Shown here: positions 32,762 through 41,240 of the stretch, piece by piece
Layout: every line of letters starts with the position of its first letter
Numbering within the stretch: position 1 is the first letter of the stretch
Assembly (NCBI GenBank): GCA_965226965.1
Contig: OZ245715.1
Coordinates: 496,001-560,000, forward strand
DNA from: Endoryza foliicola
GTDB lineage: Bacteria > Bacteroidota > Bacteroidia > Chitinophagales > Chitinophagaceae
DNA length: 64,000 nt
Reading direction: 5' to 3'
Position numbers and translations under genes: made by a program
Notes under the pieces: generated by a model
The model's database searches: none
What the model saw: only the letters and a program-made list of their open reading frames with translations
What the model was told of the DNA's origin: nothing

Positions 32762-34981
32762 TTATTTAGCGATATCAAAACGATCTAGATTCATCACTTT
32801 GGTCCACGCTGCAGCAAAGTCATTTACAAACTTTTGCTTTCCATCTTCACATCCATACACTTCAGCAATAGCACGCAATTCAGAGTTAGAACCAAAAATC
32901 AAATCTACTCTTGTAGCAGTCCACTTCACTTCACCTGTTTTACGATCGCGACCTTCGAACTTCATTTGTGATTCGGAAGTAGCTTTCCAGGTAGTTCCAA
33001 AGTCGAGTAAATTCACAAAATAATCATTGCTTAATACACCCGGAGTCTTTGTAAACACCCCGTGTTGTGAACCATCGAAATTGGTATTCAACACACGCAT
33101 ACCACCAATCAAAGCAGTCATCTCAGGTGCTGTTAATGTCATTAACTGCGCTTTGTCAATCAACAACTCTTCAGGCATTGAGTGAGAACGACCTTTGATA
33201 TAATTACGGAAACCATCTGCTACAGGTTCCAATACCGCGAACGATTCAACATCTGTTTGCTCTTGTGTAGCATCGGTTCTTCCCGGAGTAAATGGAACGC
33301 TCACTGCAACACCTGCATCTTTCGCTGCTTTCTCTACTGCTGCTGAACCCGCTAGTACAATTAGGTCGGCGATTGAAATTTTCTTCGGTGCATTGATGGT
33401 ATTGAACTCATCTTGAATACGCGTCAACGTATCCAATACTTTATCCAACTGAGTTGGATTGTTTACTGCCCAATATTTTTGAGGAGCCAAACGTACACGT
33501 GCACCATTAGCACCACCGCGCTTGTCTGATCCACGGAATGTAGAAGCGGAAGCCCATGCAGCTGACACCAATTCAGACACTGTTAATCCACTTGCCAAAA
33601 TATTAGCCTTCAATGCTTCAATATCTTTTGCATCTGCCAAAGGATAGTCTGCAGCAGGAACCGGATCTTGCCAAATCAATTCTTCACTTGGAACTTCAGG
33701 ACCCAAATAACGCAATTTAGGACCCATGTCTCTGTGCGTTAATTTGAACCAAGCGCGTGCAAATGCATCTGCGAATTGATCAGGGTTCTCGTAGAAACGA
33801 CGCGAGATTTTTTCATACGCCGGATCAAAACGCAAAGCCAAATCAGTAGTCAACATGAACGGCGCATGTTTCTTAGAAGGATCGTGAGCATCAGGCACCG
33901 TACCGGCACCACCACCGTTCTTTGGTTTCCATTGATGAGCTCCTGCAGGACTCTTCGTTAATTCCCACTCAAAACCAAACAGGTTCTCGAAGTAGTTATT
34001 GCTCCATTTTGTTGGAGTAGTGGTCCACGCACCTTCCAGTCCACTAGTGATAGTATCACCACCTGCACCTGTTCCGAAGCTGTTCTTCCAACCTAAACTC
34101 ATTTCCTCGATAGAGGCACCGGCCGGTTCGCGACCAACATATTTACTTGGATCAGCAGCTCCGTGTGTTTTACCGAAAGTGTGTCCACCTGCAATTAAGG
34201 CAACGGTTTCTTCGTCGTTCATGGCCATTCTTCTGAATGTTTCACGAATATCTCTAGCCGCAGCAATTGGATCAGGATTGCCGTTAGGTCCTTCCGGATT
34301 CACATAGATCAAACCCATTTGAACGGCTCCAAGTGGGTTCTCTAAGTCACGGTCACCTGTATATCTTTTATCGCCCAACCATTCTGTTTCTGAACCCCAG
34401 TAAATATCTTCCTGTGGTTCCCACACATCTTCACGTCCGCCACCGAAACCAAATGTTTTGAATCCCATTGATTCAAGCGCACAGTTACCTGTTAACACCA
34501 TCAAATCGGCCCATGACAAAGCTTTTCCGTATTTCTTTTTGATTGGCCATAACAACAAACGTGCTTTATCGAGGTTGGTATTATCGGGCCAGCTATTCAA
34601 AGGAGCGAAACGCTGTGTACCTGCACCTGCACCGCCTCTTCCATCGTGAATACGATAGGTACCGGCACTGTGCCAAGCCATCCGAATAAACATAGGACCA
34701 TAATGACCATAGTCTGCCGGCCACCAATCTTGTGATGTGGTCATTAACTCGTAAATATCTTTCTTCACCGCAGCTAAATCCAACTTTTTGAATTCTTCGG
34801 CATAGTTGAATTCAGGGTCCATTGGGTTGGACAAACTTGAATGTTGACGAAGGATGTTCAACTTAAGTTGATTAGGCCACCAGTCGCGGTTACTAGTACC
34901 CGCACCTGCAGCCAACTTAGGCATGTCTGATGCACTGGCACCGGTAAAAGGACATTTCCCTTGAGATGCTCCGTTTTCCAT
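32762..34981 (-). CDS. katG: Catalase-peroxidase
   Basis: The ATG at 34981 (MENGASQGKCPF) is used; a TTG three codons upstream is less likely. The 739-residue bifunctional enzyme has the distal triad Arg100, Trp103, His104 (RMAWHSAG), the Tyr-Val-Asn-Pro-Glu-Gly segment (IYVNPEGP) of the Met-Tyr-Trp adduct, and the proximal haem ligand His in GGHTFGKTHG. It destroys hydrogen peroxide and organic peroxides in the cytoplasm. It diverges from oxyR with a 114-base gap that holds a probable promoter and OxyR site. Confidence 0.97.
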   Translation of the reverse strand: MENGASQGKCPFTGASASDMPKLAAGAGTSNRDWWPNQLKLNILRQHSSLSNPMDPEFNYAEEFKKLDLAAVKKDIYELMTTSQDWWPADYGHYGPMFIRMAWHSAGTYRIHDGRGGAGAGTQRFAPLNSWPDNTNLDKARLLLWPIKKKYGKALSWADLMVLTGNCALESMGFKTFGFGGGREDVWEPQEDIYWGSETEWLGDKRYTGDRDLENPLGAVQMGLIYVNPEGPNGNPDPIAAARDIRETFRRMAMNDEETVALIAGGHTFGKTHGAADPSKYVGREPAGASIEEMSLGWKNSFGTGAGGDTITSGLEGAWTTTPTKWSNNYFENLFGFEWELTKSPAGAHQWKPKNGGGAGTVPDAHDPSKKHAPFMLTTDLALRFDPAYEKISRRFYENPDQFADAFARAWFKLTHRDMGPKLRYLGPEVPSEELIWQDPVPAADYPLADAKDIEALKANILASGLTVSELVSAAWASASTFRGSDKRGGANGARVRLAPQKYWAVNNPTQLDKVLDTLTRIQDEFNTINAPKKISIADLIVLAGSAAVEKAAKDAGVAVSVPFTPGRTDATQEQTDVESFAVLEPVADGFRNYIKGRSHSMPEELLIDKAQLMTLTAPEMTALIGGMRVLNTNFDGSQHGVFTKTPGVLSNDYFVNLLDFGTTWKATSESQMKFEGRDRKTGEVKWTATRVDLIFGSNSELRAIAEVYGCEDGKQKFVNDFAAAWTKVMNLDRFDIAK

Positions 34982-35019
34982 AATTTTCAATGTTTTAGGC
35001 TTGATTTAATGATTATTAA

Positions 35020-35031
35020 AGTATCGATACT
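35020..35031. promoter_or_regulatory. Perfect 12-bp palindrome in the katG leader
   Basis: agtatcgatact is self-complementary and lies just downstream of the katG -7 element, about 40 bases before the start codon. It could bind a dimeric repressor. Confidence 0.35.
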
Positions 35032-35039
35032 CAAATGTA
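35032..35039 (-). promoter_or_regulatory. Putative katG -7 element
   Basis: On the minus strand this reads TACATTTG, an exact TAnnTTTG. No -33 TTTG is visible at the usual spacing, which fits a promoter that needs an activator. Confidence 0.5.
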
Positions 35040-35051
35040 CGGAAGCCTATT

Positions 35052-35071
35052 GATAAGATTTATTGATTATC
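35052..35071. promoter_or_regulatory. Candidate OxyR operator
   Basis: Inverted halves gataa and ttatc are spaced by 10 bases in AT-rich DNA and lie about 12 bases upstream of the katG -7 element, where a LysR-type activator would touch RNA polymerase. It is placed between divergent oxyR and katG. Inferred, not matched to a validated motif. Confidence 0.4.
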
Positions 35072-35095
35072 TTTATGATAATATAGAATTCATCT

Positions 35096-36031
35096 ATGAC
35101 TTTAACCCAGCTCGAATACATCGTTTCACTAGATACCCACCGCCATTTTGCTCTGGCGGCCGAAAACAGTTTCGTTACACAACCTACCCTCAGTATGCAG
35201 ATCCAGAAACTAGAGGATGAGTTAGGCGTAAAAATTTTTGATCGAACCAAACAACCGGTAATTCCCACAGAAGTTGGAACCATCATCATCGCTCAGGCTC
35301 GGGTCATTCTTCGCGAAGCGGGGCTGCTTCAGCAAATTGTAAACGATCAGAAACAGATACTGTCGGGTGAATTGAGAATTGGAATCATTCCTACCTTGGC
35401 TCCTTATATTCTTCCTCCGTTATATAAACGAATTCGTGAGAAGTACCCGATGTTGAACTTGATCATTAAAGAATCGATCACAGAAGATGTTATTCACGAT
35501 TTGAAGAGCAACAAGCTTGATTGTAGTATTGTGGTTACACCGTTAAAAGACAATTCCATCAAAGAAGATCCATTATTCTATGAAGAATTGTTTGTTTATG
35601 TGTCGAAGAAAAACGCTCTATCACAAAAGAAATACTTGCTGGCAAATGAGATCGATCCCAATCAATTGTGGTTGTTGGAAGAAGGTCACTGCTTTCGCTC
35701 GCAAATTCTAAACCTTTGTGAACTACGCAAAACAAGCGATTTTCATTTCAAATACGAAACAGGAAACATTGAAACCTTGAAACGCATGGTTGATAAAAGT
35801 GACGGCATTACCATTCTTCCCGAACTCGCCGTTATGGAATTCACCAAAGAACAAATGAAGCTGGTAAAGCGATTGGTGGAACCCAGCCCAGCCCGCGAGG
35901 TGAGCCTCGTCACCCATCGCGATCACATCAAAACCAAGTTAATCCGAACCCTTAAAGAAGAGATCCTTGCAATTGTTCCAAAAGAGATGAGAGAGTTGAA
36001 GAATAAGAAGGTGGTGGAGATCAATTACTAA
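35096..36031 (+). CDS. oxyR: Peroxide-sensing LysR regulator OxyR
   Basis: A 311-residue LysR-type regulator. The winged helix-turn-helix fills about 1-60 (ALAAENSFVTQPTLSMQIQKLE). The C-terminal domain has the redox pair Cys199 and Cys208 (EGHCFRSQILNLCEL) with eight residues between, the same spacing and numbering as enterobacterial OxyR. Peroxide would form a disulfide and turn on katG and other genes. It is transcribed divergently from katG and ends 14 bases from the GH5 gene that is convergent with it. Confidence 0.95.
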   Translation: MTLTQLEYIVSLDTHRHFALAAENSFVTQPTLSMQIQKLEDELGVKIFDRTKQPVIPTEVGTIIIAQARVILREAGLLQQIVNDQKQILSGELRIGIIPTLAPYILPPLYKRIREKYPMLNLIIKESITEDVIHDLKSNKLDCSIVVTPLKDNSIKEDPLFYEELFVYVSKKNALSQKKYLLANEIDPNQLWLLEEGHCFRSQILNLCELRKTSDFHFKYETGNIETLKRMVDKSDGITILPELAVMEFTKEQMKLVKRLVEPSPAREVSLVTHRDHIKTKLIRTLKEEILAIVPKEMRELKNKKVVEINY

Positions 36032-36055
36032 TTAATAATTAACAATTAATAATTG
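36027..36055. repeat. AT-rich taattaataatt repeat
   Basis: An attaataattaacaattaataatt tract spans the stop codon of oxyR and the end of the GH5 gene, and resembles the tract at 17801-17836. It may act in termination between convergent genes, but no stable stem with a T-run is seen. Confidence 0.5.
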
Positions 36056-36996
36056 CTCTGTATTGCGCTTCTCACCATCTTCCCCCACTCCTTAATCTCT
36101 CCTTCTTTCCAATTACCGTTTGAATTCGCTCCGGGAACAAGCATTGAGCAGGTTTCAACTTTATCACTCAAACTCCAACATACCCAGCTTAAACCCTTTG
36201 CATTCATCCAATCTAAAAACTCTTTCCAACTGGCTTGATCAATGGGACCATCCCCTGTTGCTTCCATACCCGCGCATTCAGATATAAAAATGGGTAAACC
36301 CGCTTTGATGGCTTCGTCGGTTCGATCACGCAACCACTTTTTATGAGTGCCTGCATAAAAATGCATTGTATACATTAAATTGATATACCCTTTAATTGGA
36401 TCTGCCGCAGGAAGCTGCACATCTTGATCCCAACGTGGAGAACCAACCAAAATCACATTATCAGGGTCATTCTTACGAATGGCCGCTATTACCTTTTCGG
36501 AGTAAGCTTTTACTTCGGGCCAGGTTTCATAATCGGGTTCGTTGAAAATTTCATAGATAATATTATCATACCCTCCGTACTTCTTAGAAATGCGATCGAA
36601 AAAGTCAATGGCCTCTTTCTCATGAATATTATGATCGTGCCAGTCGATGATCACATATACACCCTTCTTAATGCAAGCATCAATTACAGCCGTCATGCAC
36701 TTCTCTGAAGTATCTTTATTCTTTAAATAACCCAATTCATTCAATTCAATACCCATGGAAGCTCTGATCACATTCGACTTCCAATTATCTACCAAAAAAT
36801 CCACTGCTCCTTTATTGTAAAATCGCGGCCATAGGTTATGCCAGCCAAAACTCACACCACGCAACTGCAGAGGGTTTCCCATTTTGTCTACTAACTGAGT
36901 TCCACTTACACTGAGTGCGCCGCTTTGCTTCACTACTTGCGTAAAAGATGCTAAGCTTGCAAAAATCGCTATGGCTATCAGAGAGGCTTTTTTCAT
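36046..36996 (-). CDS. GH5 family endoglycanase
   Basis: A 316-residue exported GH5 enzyme. Signal peptide about 1-19. Proton donor Glu153 (IFNEPD) and nucleophile Glu240 (FISECAG) are both present, as is IIDWHDHN. Its overall shape resembles the GH5_2-like endoglucanase group, so it may cut beta-1,4-glucan or glucomannan. Its start overlaps the stop of the GH26 gene by four bases (ATGA), so the two are translationally coupled. It is the last gene of the mannan locus. Confidence 0.88.
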   Translation of the reverse strand: MKKASLIAIAIFASLASFTQVVKQSGALSVSGTQLVDKMGNPLQLRGVSFGWHNLWPRFYNKGAVDFLVDNWKSNVIRASMGIELNELGYLKNKDTSEKCMTAVIDACIKKGVYVIIDWHDHNIHEKEAIDFFDRISKKYGGYDNIIYEIFNEPDYETWPEVKAYSEKVIAAIRKNDPDNVILVGSPRWDQDVQLPAADPIKGYINLMYTMHFYAGTHKKWLRDRTDEAIKAGLPIFISECAGMEATGDGPIDQASWKEFLDWMNAKGLSWVCWSLSDKVETCSMLVPGANSNGNWKEGEIKEWGKMVRSAIQSNY

Positions 36997-38120
36997 TGTG
37001 CTGGTTTTAGGTCTGATTCAAATATAGTATAAGGATCGTTATAGAATTTTATAAAATCGGGTACTGAAGCATGACCCGGATAGGGCGCATAAAAATGTGT
37101 AGCACTATACATATCGTTTCTCCATACCAATACATAAGTGATCGGCAAATTTGAATCTTTCAGAAGAGGAAGTAAAACAGTGGTATACCAATCGTTCTTC
37201 ACAATAGATTCTAAACCGGTTTCAGTAAGTGCAATCAACTTATTGTACTCTTTCCCAACTTCCCCCAAAATCTGCAACTTCTTCTTGGCAGCTTCAATAT
37301 CGTATTTACCATACCTGCCCAAATCGTTGTAGTTGTCCATACCTACCAAATCAACATAGTCGGGTCCGGGAAAATCTTCCAAATAGGCTTGTTTCGATTG
37401 AAAACTGCAATCAGGAGAATAAGCATAGATAAACTGATGCACATTTAAACTATCTCTAAGGTATTGAACCGTAAACTGCCAGAGCTGTTTGAACTCTTCA
37501 GCTGTACGGTGGGTTCTCCCCCACCAAAACCAAGAGCCATCCATTTCATGAAAGGGTCTAAAAATCATGGGTACGGGCCTTCCATCTTTTCCTTTAACAG
37601 ATTTCACAAACTCTGCAATCACTTTCAATTTTGCTTTGAATACCACATTAAACGGGGCGCCGGGCAGTATTTCGGGAACCGCCAATTTCGAATACCCTTC
37701 TTCCCAGTTAAATCCATTTCCTTTATCGGTGCCATTCAAGGCCAAAACCGGATTGGCAGCATGCCACGCGATGGTAACTACCCCGGCTCTATCATAAGTG
37801 TCGGCCATCAGTTTTCGCATTTGTTTGATGCCTCGGTCTTTTTTATCCGGATCCTTCTCATCAAACATCATAAAATCAAAACCAATCACCGCAGGATTAG
37901 AACCGGTTACCAACTTCACATCGCTGGTATTCTTGCAGTCTTCCCAACCATGGCCATATTCACGCGCATGTTGATGACCGAACAACACCCCTTTGCTTGA
38001 CCAGCTTTTCAACTTGTTGTACAAGCCAACTGTTTCATCGGTAGCCGCCCGATCAATGAGCTGAGCATTTGTGAAAACAAAGAGCAACAGAAAGAATCCT
38101 AAGCAATATCCATTCTTCAT
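36993..38120 (-). CDS. GH26 beta-mannanase
   Basis: A 375-residue exported GH26 enzyme. Signal peptide about 1-19. Proton donor Glu192 (FRPFHEMDGSWFWWG) and nucleophile Glu300 (ALTETGLE) are intact. GH26 enzymes are mostly endo-beta-1,4-mannanases acting outside or on the cell surface. It overlaps the GH5 gene and lies 159 bases downstream of the GH51-like lipoprotein gene, with a terminator-like hairpin in between. Confidence 0.92.
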   Translation of the reverse strand: MKNGYCLGFFLLLFVFTNAQLIDRAATDETVGLYNKLKSWSSKGVLFGHQHAREYGHGWEDCKNTSDVKLVTGSNPAVIGFDFMMFDEKDPDKKDRGIKQMRKLMADTYDRAGVVTIAWHAANPVLALNGTDKGNGFNWEEGYSKLAVPEILPGAPFNVVFKAKLKVIAEFVKSVKGKDGRPVPMIFRPFHEMDGSWFWWGRTHRTAEEFKQLWQFTVQYLRDSLNVHQFIYAYSPDCSFQSKQAYLEDFPGPDYVDLVGMDNYNDLGRYGKYDIEAAKKKLQILGEVGKEYNKLIALTETGLESIVKNDWYTTVLLPLLKDSNLPITYVLVWRNDMYSATHFYAPYPGHASVPDFIKFYNDPYTIFESDLKPAQ

Positions 38121-38221
38121 TTGTTCATGGTTTTTACGGTTTATAAACGAACCTTACAAATGAATCCAAATGCAAATAAGGCATCTTCAACAGTTTGCTT
38201 CTTTTATTTTTTCTAGAAAAG

Positions 38222-38259
38222 AAAAGCAAGCACCATTTGCAAATAACAATGCTTGCTTT
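38222..38259 (-). terminator. Terminator-like hairpin before GH26
   Basis: On the minus strand aaagcaagca and tgcttgcttt pair over 10 bases around an 18-base loop, followed by cttttctttt. It lies just after the GH51-like gene and may cut GH26/GH5 off from it or make read-through partial. Confidence 0.65.
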
Positions 38260-38279
38260 ATTTCATGTTACGATTCATA

Positions 38280-40013
38280 TTATTGCTTGGTTACAACCAA
38301 ATATACGGCAGAGCGCGCAGGAATGCTCACTCGAATCCCGCTGGTTGTAGAAGCAGAATACGGCAAAATATCTTTATAGTTTGCCGGGCCACCTGAAGCA
38401 TAGGTGGTGGTAGCTCCATTCACCAATACCTTTCTTGAGAAAGAACCATTATCGGTACCTCCTGTAAGTGTATAAAAATAGAACTTGCTTCCTTTTTTAA
38501 AGTTCTTGATGTTCACTTCAACAGTAGCAGCAGTTGAGCCTTTGTTCACCAAAGCCACACCTGTTTCGCCTGAGGTAAAAGAGGAAGCATAGCTTATCAC
38601 ATTTGCATTGCTTGAACTAGAACTTACTAATCTGTCGCCGAGGTATTTTTTGAAGAAGTACATGTGGTAATAGGCAGGGCGCGGATTCCATTTCGGAACA
38701 CCATCCGGTTCATCACCCTGATTAAACAAGCCATGATCATTACCATTAGACCAGCCGTTGGCCATATCCCAACGAGCGGTCATTCCTAATTTATTCTTCA
38801 AACTTTCTCCAATCACCATTACTGCATGTAAGCCATTTATATTCGATACTTGTTGCATTTGACCTTGACTGGTAATATTCCACTCCGTCATAGCAATGGG
38901 TTTTTGTGTTAGACCCGCGCCGGTGATCTGAGCTTTCACATAATCGGTCATGGTTGCTGTTTCAGTGATCGGAGTATTCAAGATAACATCAGCATCGGCA
39001 TTGGTTTGAAAGGGTGTATAGTAGTTGTGTACGATATGAAAATCGGGGGCATTACCCGCTGCAGTAAAAAGACCACTGTTCCAACCTTTAGCTGTATTGG
39101 ACCACCAAGTTTGCGGCGCCGATTCAGAAGTAACAGCACCCAAGTAGATGGTCTTTCCAATTTCATTGGCCGCTTTTCTCATTGAATCGGCAAAAATTTT
39201 AAAGTGCTGTCCGTATAATTGACCTGTTAGAAATTCTGGTTGGCCATCTTTATTATTCGCGGTATTGATTCGGTAACCGGCTTCCCAGTTTCCATAGTTT
39301 TCATTTCCAATTTCCCAATACTTGGTTCTACCATTATCAAACCTCACCCAATCGGCCGCTAAATGAGCAGCAGCAGCGGCAGGGTTTGGGCCTGTTCCGT
39401 AACGAGCATAGCCATAGTTTACCACAATCATACCTGTGTTACCGGTTTGTTGAAGCATATTGTAATAGTTCTCTACAGAGAAGGTCCAGTTTTCTGCATT
39501 CTTACCATACCAATAACCAGCGGCAGTACTGGTACCATTGTCTTGCACCAATTGATCGGGTGCGTCTGCTGGTTTTTGATCTTTCAGAGCATTCCAGAAG
39601 AAAACATCGCTAATACTACCACCCGGAAAACGAATAATATGTGGATGAAGGGTAGTAATATGATCCATCAAACTCGACTCCGTTACAATTTGGCCCATCC
39701 ACAAATTGGAATTGTCGCTTGCCAAAGAGCGAGGAATTTTAGTAATCACCACACTTCTATCAATGGTAACCGTTACTCCTGCTGCTGCAGGAACCGAACT
39801 TGGTTGAAAACTTGAGGGTGCCGTAAAACTTTTCGCTTGCCAATCGTCAAGGAAAAATCCGATGGTATTAGCAGTTGTTGGATCTACCTGCGGCTTAACT
39901 GTAGTAGTATCTTCTGTTGTGCCACCACCACCACCGGTACTTGTAGTAGACTTTTTACAAGAAAAGAATCCGGCTAATGCCACCATGATCAATGCAGAAA
40001 TTATTTGTTTCAT
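38280..40013 (-). CDS. Lipoprotein glycoside hydrolase (GH51/GH39-like)
   Basis: A 577-residue lipoprotein: lipobox GFFSC with Cys19, then a Thr/Gly-rich linker (about 22-45). The catalytic domain is a clan GH-A barrel: RFPGGS segment, acid/base in KYWEIGNENYG, and nucleophile in MTEWNI. The pattern fits GH51 or GH39-type retaining enzymes such as alpha-L-arabinofuranosidases, and a C-terminal beta-sandwich closes it. Such an enzyme could remove side chains from a hemicellulose. Its start overlaps the GH130 stop by four bases. Confidence 0.72.
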   Translation of the reverse strand: MKQIISALIMVALAGFFSCKKSTTSTGGGGGTTEDTTTVKPQVDPTTANTIGFFLDDWQAKSFTAPSSFQPSSVPAAAGVTVTIDRSVVITKIPRSLASDNSNLWMGQIVTESSLMDHITTLHPHIIRFPGGSISDVFFWNALKDQKPADAPDQLVQDNGTSTAAGYWYGKNAENWTFSVENYYNMLQQTGNTGMIVVNYGYARYGTGPNPAAAAAHLAADWVRFDNGRTKYWEIGNENYGNWEAGYRINTANNKDGQPEFLTGQLYGQHFKIFADSMRKAANEIGKTIYLGAVTSESAPQTWWSNTAKGWNSGLFTAAGNAPDFHIVHNYYTPFQTNADADVILNTPITETATMTDYVKAQITGAGLTQKPIAMTEWNITSQGQMQQVSNINGLHAVMVIGESLKNKLGMTARWDMANGWSNGNDHGLFNQGDEPDGVPKWNPRPAYYHMYFFKKYLGDRLVSSSSSNANVISYASSFTSGETGVALVNKGSTAATVEVNIKNFKKGSKFYFYTLTGGTDNGSFSRKVLVNGATTTYASGGPANYKDILPYSASTTSGIRVSIPARSAVYLVVTKQ

Positions 40014-41221
40014 AAGTTCGTTTTAAGAAGCGAATATTCGCTGTTGTATTTTAAAGCAGCTTTGTTTTGATCAATTAGTTTTATCAATCGTTGAACAGAA
40101 GCATGTGAATTCAATCCATCAGGCTCTGTATTCATACAGTAATCCAATAATTTTTCTATTGTGCTAGTGGCCACATGAATTCTTGTATCAGATGACGCAT
40201 AATAAATAAATACGGTTTCATCTTCATCTACAATCCAACCATTTGAAAATACCACATTACTTACGTCGCCAATTCGCTCCATTCCAACAGGTGCTAAAAA
40301 ATAACCCGCCGGTTTGTAAATCACTTTTGAAGGGTCTTTAAGATCTGTAATAAACAAGTACAATACATATCTTAAACCGGCGGCCGTATTTCTAACTCCA
40401 TGGGCTAAGTGAAGCCAGCCCTTAGTAGTTTTTATGGGAGCAGGCCCCAATCCGTTCTTCATCTCCGAAACAGTATGGTACTGCTTCGGGTCAATAACCT
40501 TCTCTGATAAAACTATTGCCGGATCAATGCAATTACTCAGCCCAAATCCAATGCCACCTTTGGTTCCGGCCTCAATAAAATTATCTTGAGGACGGGTATA
40601 AAATGCATACTTCCCTTCAACATATTCAGGATGAAGCACTACGTTGCGTTGTTGGGGAGAATTTGTTTTCAAATTGGGAAGGCGTTCCCATTCTACCAAA
40701 TCTTTAGTTCTTGCAATTCCACACTGAGCAATGGCAGCCGACTGATCACCGGCGGGCGCAACCGGATCTTTTGATTCTGAACAGAAAATCCCATAGATCC
40801 ATCCGTCTTCATGCTCAACCAGCCGAACATCATAGATATTCGTTTCGTTTTCCAGAGAAGGAATTTGAACCGGGTAGTCCCAGAACTGAAACCCGTCAAT
40901 ACCATTTTCGCTTTCAGCAATTGCAAAAAATGATTTTCTATCAGCACCTTCAACACGAGCCATTAATATATACTTGTTATTCCATTTAATGGCACCGGCA
41001 TTAAGTACTGAGTTGATTCCGAAGCGTTGAATCAAAAATGGATTTGAATCTAGATTCAAATCGTAACGCCAAAACAAAGGCGTATGCTCCGATGTAAGCA
41101 CCGGATGTATGTATCGATGAAAAATTCCGTTTCCGGATTCTTCTCTTTTATTTTGCTTGCACAATAACGCTTCGTGGTCTCTTTTGAGAACCTGCCAGCG
41201 CTGCTGGAACTGTTGTTGCAT
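40010..41221 (-). CDS. GH130 mannosylglucose/mannooligosaccharide phosphorylase
   Basis: A 403-residue cytoplasmic GH130 phosphorylase with no signal peptide. Motifs include NIYDVRLVEHEDGWIYG, GLGPAPIKT and HLAHGVRNTAAGLRYVLY, typical of the 4-O-beta-D-mannosyl-D-glucose phosphorylase (MGP) subfamily. It splits mannosyl-glucose with phosphate to mannose-1-phosphate and glucose. MGP pathways usually include a mannobiose 2-epimerase, which is not seen here. Gaps are 19 bases upstream and a 4-base overlap downstream, so it is in one operon with the symporter. Confidence 0.88.
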   Translation of the reverse strand: MQQQFQQRWQVLKRDHEALLCKQNKREESGNGIFHRYIHPVLTSEHTPLFWRYDLNLDSNPFLIQRFGINSVLNAGAIKWNNKYILMARVEGADRKSFFAIAESENGIDGFQFWDYPVQIPSLENETNIYDVRLVEHEDGWIYGIFCSESKDPVAPAGDQSAAIAQCGIARTKDLVEWERLPNLKTNSPQQRNVVLHPEYVEGKYAFYTRPQDNFIEAGTKGGIGFGLSNCIDPAIVLSEKVIDPKQYHTVSEMKNGLGPAPIKTTKGWLHLAHGVRNTAAGLRYVLYLFITDLKDPSKVIYKPAGYFLAPVGMERIGDVSNVVFSNGWIVDEDETVFIYYASSDTRIHVATSTIEKLLDYCMNTEPDGLNSHASVQRLIKLIDQNKAALKYNSEYSLLKTNL

Positions 41222-41240
41222 GAATACTTTTTCGTTAAAA

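Noticed and set aside
37464..38000. 178-residue plus-strand frame
   Set aside because: It is antisense to the GH26 mannanase, whose catalytic residues are intact.
39363..39815. 150-residue plus-strand frame
   Set aside because: It is antisense to the GH51-like lipoprotein and has no recognisable domain.
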